Below are positions 59,508 to 64,000 of a DNA stretch of 64,000 nucleotides, piece after piece. The first letter of the stretch is position 1; each line of letters begins with the position of its first letter. The notes beneath the pieces were generated by a model. It was given only the letters and a program-made list of their open reading frames with translations. It was not told the origin of the DNA and did not search any database. This DNA comes from an uncultured Bacteroidota bacterium. Lineage in GTDB: Bacteria; Bacteroidota; Bacteroidia; Bacteroidales; P3. The DNA is taken from contig CACYKY010000006.1 in NCBI GenBank assembly GCA_902775135.1, forward strand, positions 183,432 through 247,431. Reading direction: 5' to 3'. The translations under genes were made by a program, and so were the position numbers.

Positions 59508-60175
59508 TTCTCTGTTTCCTTGTCTCCTTGGTGTGCGTTGCCTTTTTTGTTGTAGATGTTCATGGTGCGGTCTATGCCCTGGGTGACGAAGCATTTCACG
59601 GCCTCGCAGGCCTGCTCCACGGCGGCCTCGACGCGCACAAGGTCCTCCTCGGGGAAACGTCCCAGCACGAAGTCCACCTGATGGCCGCGGCCGAAGTCGC
59701 TTCCCACACCCACACGCAGGCGGTTGTAGGCCTGTGTGCCCAGCAGGGCCTCGATGTCGGCCAGGCCGTTGTGGCCGCCGGCGGCACCCTGCTTCTTGAT
59801 GCGTATCACACCCGGATCCAGTGCCAGGTCGTCCACCACCACCATCAGGTTTGCCAGCTCCACCTTCTCGGCCTGCAGCCAGTACTTCACGGCTTTGCCG
59901 CTGAGGTTCATGTAGGTGGTAGGCTTGATGAGCACCAGCGTGCGTCCCTTGTGGCGCACTTCCGTGCGGTAGGCATGGCGCTCCAGGCTCCAGCGGGACT
60001 CCCCGCCTTTCGCCAGGGCGTCCACAACCATGAAGCCTGCATTGTGCCGTGTACCCTCGTACTCGGCACCCACATTGCCCAGCCCCACTATAAGATATTT
60101 GCTCACAGTGTCTTCAGTTGATTCTTTGCAATTCTTTCGTTTACAATATGATATAATCCTTTTCCAAAGGCCCAT
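59504..60175 (-). CDS. pth: Peptidyl-tRNA hydrolase
   Basis: Releases peptides from peptidyl-tRNA dropped by ribosomes. Conserved YLIVGLGNVGAEYEGTRHNAGF with the catalytic His, KPTTYMNLSG, VVVDDLALDPG and GGHNGLADIEA. I chose the ATG at 60175 (223 residues), because a TATCTTTG box (60194-60201) ends 18 nt upstream; a GTG at 60106 would give the more usual 200 residues and remove a basic 23-residue extension. It is the first gene of the long envelope cluster. Confidence 0.95.
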   Translation of the reverse strand: MGLWKRIISYCKRKNCKESTEDTVSKYLIVGLGNVGAEYEGTRHNAGFMVVDALAKGGESRWSLERHAYRTEVRHKGRTLVLIKPTTYMNLSGKAVKYWLQAEKVELANLMVVVDDLALDPGVIRIKKQGAAGGHNGLADIEALLGTQAYNRLRVGVGSDFGRGHQVDFVLGRFPEEDLVRVEAAVEQACEAVKCFVTQGIDRTMNIYNKKGNAHQGDKETEK

Positions 60176-60193
60176 TACATCAATTTTAGAGTG

Positions 60194-60201
60194 CAAAGAT
60201 A
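60194..60201 (-). promoter_or_regulatory. -7 element of the pth-led cluster
   Basis: Minus strand TATCTTTG, 18 nt before the ATG at 60175, in an AT-rich stretch. No clear -33 box. Confidence 0.55.
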
Positions 60202-60280
60202 CAAAAAAAATATATATTATATTAAAAAATTTCCTCCCTCCCGTCCGGCCCGTGCAATCAACCCCAGGGGAGGACGACAA

Positions 60281-60315
60281 AAAACCGGAGAAAATCGATG
60301 AGCGATTCTCTCCGG
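60281..60315 (-). terminator. Terminator of sigma cassette 2 operon
   Basis: A 13-bp stem with one mismatch (60285-60297 with 60303-60315), followed on the minus strand by six T. It lies 34 nt after the last lipoprotein gene. Confidence 0.8.
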
Positions 60316-60349
60316 CCAACACTGAACATTTTGAACTCTGTCTTGTGCC

Positions 60350-60577
60350 TTAGTCGCACTTGATGGTCTGGGTGATGGTTTGGCCTGCCACAGTCGTTGT
60401 CGTAGTGGCGTTGAGGCCCGAGCAGTCGCCGTCGTCGGCAGTATAGACAGCCTCCGTGACCTGCGGACCCATGCCGGGTATGTTCTGGGTGATGGTGCAG
60501 TTGCAGTCCTTCGACTTGCTGCAGCCTACGAGGGCAAAGGTGGCTATGACGGCCAGAATCGCAAAAATTTTTCTCAT
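60350..60577 (-). CDS. Small Cys-rich lipoprotein
   Basis: 75 residues from the ATG at 60577; lipobox ALVGCSK. The mature part has four more Cys (SKDCNCTITQ, GDCSGLN, TIKCD) and is rich in Thr. Two disulfides are likely. No family recognised. It closes the cassette 2 operon, 47 nt after the larger lipoprotein gene. Confidence 0.65.
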   Translation of the reverse strand: MRKIFAILAVIATFALVGCSKSKDCNCTITQNIPGMGPQVTEAVYTADDGDCSGLNATTTTTVAGQTITQTIKCD

Positions 60578-60624
60578 TTCTGAATGATTTTTGAGGTTAA
60601 ACAATTATGTTGATTTATAACCGG

Positions 60625-61110
60625 TTATTTTCTTTTGAAGGCGGTGCAGTTATAGGTGTGCGTCGACTTGTCGTACTCGATGGTGACGGAGTAGCCTTTG
60701 CGCACCATGCGCGACGACCATGTGGCCACCTTCGCCTGGCTGTCGGAGGAGAAGGTGTGGATGTCGGTCTTTGTCCCCTTGGGGTTGTCGCCGTGGGCGG
60801 TGACGCTGACGCTGTGACCCAACTTGGCGAAGTCCAGGATCTTGATGTAGAGGGTGGTGATGTCCTCCTCGGTGGTGATTTCGCCCGAATACTGCTTTCC
60901 GTCGACGATGTAGTCGATGCTATTGGACCCCTGCTGTCCGGCGAAGCTGTGCTGGATGGCTTCGTTCTCCTCGCCGGGGAGGTGGACGTTGACGTTGAGG
61001 CCCGGTTTCTTGGTCTCCGCGGTGCTGGGGACAGCATATTTGGTTGGGTCGCAAGCCGTGGCCAGCAGGCATGCCAGGCAGGTCATGACGATTGTCTTTG
61101 TGTGCTTCAT
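60625..61110 (-). CDS. Lipoprotein coupled to sigma cassette 2
   Basis: 161 residues, lipobox LLATACDP. The start (61110) overlaps the third cassette gene by ATGA (61107-61110); the longer frame upstream is not needed. The mature part is beta-rich (LNVNVHLPGEENEAIQ, SIDYIVDGKQYSGEI, YSVTIEYDKSTHTYNC). Function unknown. The tight coupling suggests it is part of the sensing system or its first target. Confidence 0.7.
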   Translation of the reverse strand: MKHTKTIVMTCLACLLATACDPTKYAVPSTAETKKPGLNVNVHLPGEENEAIQHSFAGQQGSNSIDYIVDGKQYSGEITTEEDITTLYIKILDFAKLGHSVSVTAHGDNPKGTKTDIHTFSSDSQAKVATWSSRMVRKGYSVTIEYDKSTHTYNCTAFKRK

Positions 61111-61547
61111 TCTTTCAGTTTTTCGAGATGATAGATGATGATGTGTTCCAATTCGCTCTCCGTGCGGGGCTGCACGAAGCAGAGGGCGCGGCCGCTCCAC
61201 GAGCAGAAGGCTATGTTCTGCCCGTCGTCGCATTGCCAGAAGGTGATGGCTTCTCCGTTCTGTCCGCTGTGCGCCATTCCCTGCGCCACGTGCTGCTGCA
61301 GGTCGAACTCCTGCTCCATCCATTGCCATCCGGCGGAGTCAAGGGCCTCGACGGTCACCACGTCGGCGAAGGTGGAGTCGTCGAAGCGGTAGTCCTCGAT
61401 GAACCCCATGCGCACGCCGGGCTGGTGCTCGTAGCGCAGGTAGAGCTCGCTGGGCGTCGGCGTCCCGGCCGGCAGCAGGTGCCAGAGGGTGATGCCCACG
61501 ATGGCTGCCGCGAGGAGCCCGGCGGTGATAATCCATAGTCGTTTCAT
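61107..61547 (-). CDS. Single-TM periplasmic protein, third member of sigma cassette 2
   Basis: 146 residues: TM helix (about 4-24), then PSELYLRYEHQPG, a DDSTFADVVTVEAL stretch and DSAGWQWMEQEF, the Gly-Trp core shared with 11380-11928 and 63291-63791. It ends in a short beta/alpha domain with two Cys (WQCDDGQNIAFCSW). Probably periplasmic. It lies 9 nt after the small TM gene. Confidence 0.78.
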   Translation of the reverse strand: MKRLWIITAGLLAAAIVGITLWHLLPAGTPTPSELYLRYEHQPGVRMGFIEDYRFDDSTFADVVTVEALDSAGWQWMEQEFDLQQHVAQGMAHSGQNGEAITFWQCDDGQNIAFCSWSGRALCFVQPRTESELEHIIIYHLEKLKE

Positions 61548-61556
61548 ATTCCTTGC

Positions 61557-61844
61557 TTATGTTAAAAGTTTGTTGGCACAGTTCATCACGGCCTCCTCTT
61601 GGCCCGCAAGGTTGCAGGCCACGAGACCCTCCAGCTGCCGGTCGGGCAGCAGGGCGCTGTAGGCCGCGCTGACACCGAAGAGCAGCGTGGCGGCCAGCAG
61701 GGTCGACAGGATGCGCCTCCGGCGCGCCCACGTCGGCAGGTCCGCCGTCAGGTCGGCGGCCAGGCGCGCCAGGTGCTCGCTGTCGTCGCGGCGCCGCAAC
61801 GCCGCCTCGTGTTCGATGAGTTGTTCAATCTGTTGTTCGTTCAT
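61557..61844 (-). CDS. Small single-TM protein, putative anti-sigma factor (cassette 2)
   Basis: 95 residues. Cytoplasmic N-terminus (EQLIEHEAALRRRDDSEHLA) ending LPTWARRRR, one TM helix (about 46-64) and a short periplasmic tail with one Cys. Same layout as 11925-12203: the LPxW-x-RRR motif before the membrane is shared. It follows the sigma gene by 10 nt. An anti-sigma role is inferred only from position and topology. Confidence 0.7.
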   Translation of the reverse strand: MNEQQIEQLIEHEAALRRRDDSEHLARLAADLTADLPTWARRRRILSTLLAATLLFGVSAAYSALLPDRQLEGLVACNLAGQEEAVMNCANKLLT

Positions 61845-61854
61845 GGCGTAGGGT

Positions 61855-62337
61855 CTATATTGTTTTTTTCATTTTTTCTATGATGCGGTAGCGTATCTGG
61901 CTTACATGCTTGGCCGTAGTGCCCAGCATCTCCGCTATCTCCGGCCGGGTGTAGCCGTCGAGCAATAGCGTCATCACCCGCCGCTCCTGCTCGTTGAGCA
62001 CATAGGCCATCTCCTCCAGCATGCGCCGCCTGTCCTCGTTCTCCACGGCCACGGTGCGCGCCTCGTCGAGGGTCGTAAGCTCGTAGGCACGGGTGTCCTT
62101 CTGGTGCGAGAAGACGCTGCGACAGTGGTACTTCACCCACAACCTCTCCTGGCTCTCCGTGGAACCCGGACGCAGCGTGTGGCGGTAGTGCCAAAGGTGC
62201 AGGAGACACTCCTGTATCAGGTCGGCACAGTCCTCGCTGCGGCCCGACGACCGCCACCAGCACAGGCGCCGTATGTAGGCACCGTGCTTTTGCATCAGAC
62301 GGTCGAATTCGTCGTATCTCTCGTTTCTCGTTACCAT
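61855..62337 (-). CDS. Sigma-70 family (ECF-like) sigma factor, cassette 2
   Basis: 160 residues. Region 2: LMQKHGAYIRRLCWWRSSG to DLIQECLLHLWHY; region 4: LLLDGYTRPEIAEMLGTTAK with the recognition helix AKHVSQIRYRII. Closely similar in layout to the factor at 12207-12743 (shared IRRLCWWRSSG). It is transcribed away from the cassette 3 sigma gene across a 185-bp gap. Confidence 0.9.
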   Translation of the reverse strand: MVTRNERYDEFDRLMQKHGAYIRRLCWWRSSGRSEDCADLIQECLLHLWHYRHTLRPGSTESQERLWVKYHCRSVFSHQKDTRAYELTTLDEARTVAVENEDRRRMLEEMAYVLNEQERRVMTLLLDGYTRPEIAEMLGTTAKHVSQIRYRIIEKMKKTI

Positions 62338-62522
62338 GGTTTTCGGACAAGTCTTTACACTATTATAACACGTTTTTTGCCAAATTACTACCGAGGGGGT
62401 ATGATTTTAACATTATTTAACACGTTTTGAGGCCCGAAATGTTAAAGTTTATTAAAAGATGGGGTGGCAAAATATACTTTCGGGGTGTTGCGTTCTTAAT
62501 AATAGGTAAGAAAGGGAAAACT
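62338..62522. promoter_or_regulatory. Shared upstream region of sigma cassettes 2 and 3
   Basis: AT-rich 185 bp between divergent sigma genes. It contains TTTTAACATT (62405-62414) followed by TTTAACACG, and on the opposite strand CATTTCGG with AATGTTAAAG (62438-62447). The TTTTAACATT motif is also found twice in each element A copy. A site for one or both sigma factors is plausible. Confidence 0.45.
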
Positions 62523-63032
62523 ATGCCCGACACGGAACGGATCATACAGGAGTTCGACCAGCTGGTGTCGCGGCACGGGAAGCTGATACTCTTCCTGTGC
62601 CAGCGGGCGTCGTATGGCCGTGTGGGCATGTGCAGCGAGCTGCGGCAGGAGTGCTATGCGGAGCTGCTGCTCCGGCTGGCGGAGCGCGGCACGGCCCTTG
62701 AGGGCACCAGGGAGAAGGCGTGGGTCTACGGGCGTTGCCGAGTGGCCATCGACCGCTACCTGCGCCACCTGCGCCACCTGTCCACGCTGCCGTTCCCCGA
62801 GGGGATGGAGGAGATGCTGGCCGCCCCCGCCGAGACACCGCAGCAGGTGGCCGCCGATTTCGCCGCCACCCTCGGCGAGGCCGAGAGGCGTTTCTTCCTC
62901 CTGCTGGCCAAGGGCGCCGATGACGAGACGCTGGAGCGCACGCTGGGCCTGAAGCACCGCACGGTGATACAGATGAAACACAACATAAAAAAGAAACTAA
63001 AAGAATACATCTATGAAAACGAAAGAGACTGA
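62523..63032 (+). CDS. Sigma-70 family (ECF-like) sigma factor, cassette 3
   Basis: 169 residues from the ATG at 62523; the open frame extends upstream into the divergent promoter region. Region 2: EFDQLVSRHGKLILFLCQRA to ELRQECYAELLLRL; region 4: LLLAKGADDETLERTLGLKH and RTVIQMKHNIKKKL. More distant than the other two: CQRAS in place of CWWRSS. It overlaps the next gene by 20 nt. Confidence 0.88.
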   Translation: MPDTERIIQEFDQLVSRHGKLILFLCQRASYGRVGMCSELRQECYAELLLRLAERGTALEGTREKAWVYGRCRVAIDRYLRHLRHLSTLPFPEGMEEMLAAPAETPQQVAADFAATLGEAERRFFLLLAKGADDETLERTLGLKHRTVIQMKHNIKKKLKEYIYENERD

Positions 63033-63294
63033 GGGCCGCAGGCTGACGCCCGAGCAGCTGGCCCATGTCCGCGTGCTGGCCGAGAGGGGCTGCCGGGAGC
63101 TTGAAGGGGACTGCCGCCGCTACCGGCGGTGGCGCGTCGCAGCGCGCTGTGCGGCACTGGCGCTGGTGATGGCGGCGATGGCAACCGCGACCCTGAACGC
63201 CGCCACGGCCATCGCCAGCCGACCCCTGGCGATAGGAGCCATGACCGCCGAGGATGCCGTGGAATATGTACATCAAATGCTGACCAACCGATGA
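63013..63294 (+). CDS. Small single-TM protein, putative anti-sigma factor (cassette 3)
   Basis: 93 residues: a charged cytoplasmic part (LTPEQLAHVRVLAERGCREL, ending CRRYRRWR), one TM helix (about 46-66, ARCAALALVMAAMATATLNA) and a short periplasmic tail. It has the same size, order and topology as 11925-12203 and 61557-61844, though the LPxW motif is not kept. It overlaps the sigma gene by 20 nt and the third gene by ATGA. Confidence 0.68.
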   Translation: MKTKETEGRRLTPEQLAHVRVLAERGCRELEGDCRRYRRWRVAARCAALALVMAAMATATLNAATAIASRPLAIGAMTAEDAVEYVHQMLTNR

Positions 63295-63791
63295 TGCCCA
63301 AGAAGATAAAACTGTTTTGGTGGACCGGTGCCCTGCTGGTGGTGCTGACGGTGGTCGGTATTGCCGGTGCCGTCATGTGTCAGCGGACCGAGGTCAGCGA
63401 CCTCTACCGCCACTACAAGGACAACCCCCATCTCGCAGTCACCTTTTTGCGCAATTTCCCCGTCAACGACACACTCACCGTCGATGTTGTCCTCCTCGTA
63501 GCCGATACCGACGCGGGATGGGATACACTTCATCGCGATTTTAATCTCACAAAAGTGACTCCTATTGTCCAGCAAATGATTGACCAAGGACGTCTTCGGG
63601 TTTTGTCACGCCTTTCCCCCAGAGAGAACCCCTCGTTGCCTATCGACAGAGCAAATCCAGATAACAACATCGTCCTTTCCGAAAACCTTGCCGAACACGC
63701 AATGGCATTGTTCTATACCAGGAACAACGCTGAGAACACCGCAGTTTTGGAATATAATTATTGTAATCCTAACAAAAAAATAGTTTTATGA
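63291..63791 (+). CDS. Single-TM periplasmic protein, third member of sigma cassette 3
   Basis: 166 residues from the ATG overlapping the stop of the small TM gene (63291-63294). TM helix (about 7-29), then EVSDLYRHYKDNP, PVNDTLTVDVVLLVA and DTDAGWDTLHRDFNL, which align without gaps with cassettes 1 and 2. The second half is rich in Asn/Arg and of unknown fold. The longer frame starting at 63129 would overlap the TM gene fully and is not preferred. Confidence 0.78.
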   Translation: MMPKKIKLFWWTGALLVVLTVVGIAGAVMCQRTEVSDLYRHYKDNPHLAVTFLRNFPVNDTLTVDVVLLVADTDAGWDTLHRDFNLTKVTPIVQQMIDQGRLRVLSRLSPRENPSLPIDRANPDNNIVLSENLAEHAMALFYTRNNAENTAVLEYNYCNPNKKIVL

Positions 63792-63895
63792 AAAGAAACA
63801 TCAAAACAGTTGCCCTCTTTTTAGGGATTGGAACCTTGGTAGTAAGCTGCGAAAAAACAATGAAAACATTAACAAATAAAACCAAAAAATTATGA
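63788..63895 (+). CDS. 35-residue lipoprotein
   Basis: Starts with ATG four bases before the end of the previous gene (ATGA-type overlap). It encodes a basic N-terminus, a hydrophobic core (VALFLGIGTLV) and a lipobox VVSC at Cys21, then only 14 mature residues rich in Lys and Thr. A small lipopeptide of this kind could be a signal, a lysis-type lipoprotein, or a remnant. It overlaps the next gene by ATGA as well, which argues that it is translated. Confidence 0.55.
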   Translation: MKRNIKTVALFLGIGTLVVSCEKTMKTLTNKTKKL

Positions 63896-64000
63896 AAAGA
63901 TTGACATTGATTCTGCTGGCCGTGCTGCCGGCGATGGTTGGATGGTCGCAGGACACCGTCCAGAGTCCGATGAGGGACTACTATTTCACGAATGCAGCGC
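63892..64000 (+). CDS. Secreted protein, 3'-partial
   Basis: Starts with ATG inside the stop of the small lipoprotein gene (63892-63895) and runs off the window. The 36 visible residues form a signal peptide (RLTLILLAVLPAMVGWSQ) with Gln at the expected mature end, then DTVQSPMRDYYF. The family cannot be named. It continues the rule that secreted-protein genes follow the sigma cassettes. Confidence 0.7.
   Translation, partial: MKRLTLILLAVLPAMVGWSQDTVQSPMRDYYFTNAA

Overview
The window looks like a chromosomal piece of an uncultured, GC-rich member of the Bacteroidales. The evidence is promoters of the Bacteroidota form TTTG / TAnnTTTG, several secreted proteins with type IX secretion (T9SS) C-terminal sorting domains, gingipain-like (C25) and streptopain-like (C10) cysteine proteases, lipid A and LPS genes (lpxD, lptC), a NamZ muramidase, paired rSAM-type lipoproteins, and signal peptides that end in Ala-Gln. 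The left end cuts into a C25 protease and the right end cuts into a secreted protein gene.

Layout. 1-3.5 kb: C25 protease. 3.6-5.9 kb: lipoprotein, small ORF, threonine dehydrogenase, hotdog thioesterase. 6.0-12.7 kb: a six-gene minus-strand operon led by a sigma factor, with a small membrane protein, a single-TM protein, a T9SS beta-rich protein, a C10 protease and a TlpA-like thioredoxin. 13.0-18.4 kb: secreted proteins (M1-like peptidase, DUF6624-like, beta-barrel, two unknowns) separated by two families of duplicated intergenic elements. 18.5-24.5 kb: deoxyhypusine-synthase-like enzyme, two rSAM-type lipoproteins, SMR exporter, NUDIX, HisJ-type phosphatase, outer-membrane and inner-membrane proteins. 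24.5-34.4 kb: cysS, YhcC-type radical SAM, PrsW, two tRNA-Ala genes, nitroreductase, namZ, dut, a BspA-like protein, clpP, trmD. 34.4-47.3 kb: M23/LysM peptidase, an NlpC/P60-CapA fusion, an FecE/FecCD-type ABC importer, dapB, ribBA, a C69 dipeptidase, a Rieske-like lipoprotein, a glutaminyl-cyclase-like M28 protein, efp. 47.8-60.2 kb: a long minus-strand envelope cluster (pth, coaX, outer-membrane protein, TPR protein, lptC, lpxD, two SGNH hydrolases, MBOAT, LTA-synthase-like). 60.3-64 kb: two more copies of the sigma / small-TM / single-TM cassette, arranged head to head.

Two observations stand out. First, the sigma / small-TM / single-TM cassette occurs three times, each time with secreted proteins or lipoproteins directly downstream. 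The third proteins align without gaps over about 30 residues ending in an invariant Gly-Trp, which suggests an undescribed sigma-based envelope-sensing module. Second, short tandem repeats with periods of 7, 8, 9 or 11 bp are scattered through the window and often form part of gene ends or signal peptides. In two lipoprotein genes, an intrinsic terminator lies inside the signal-peptide coding region.
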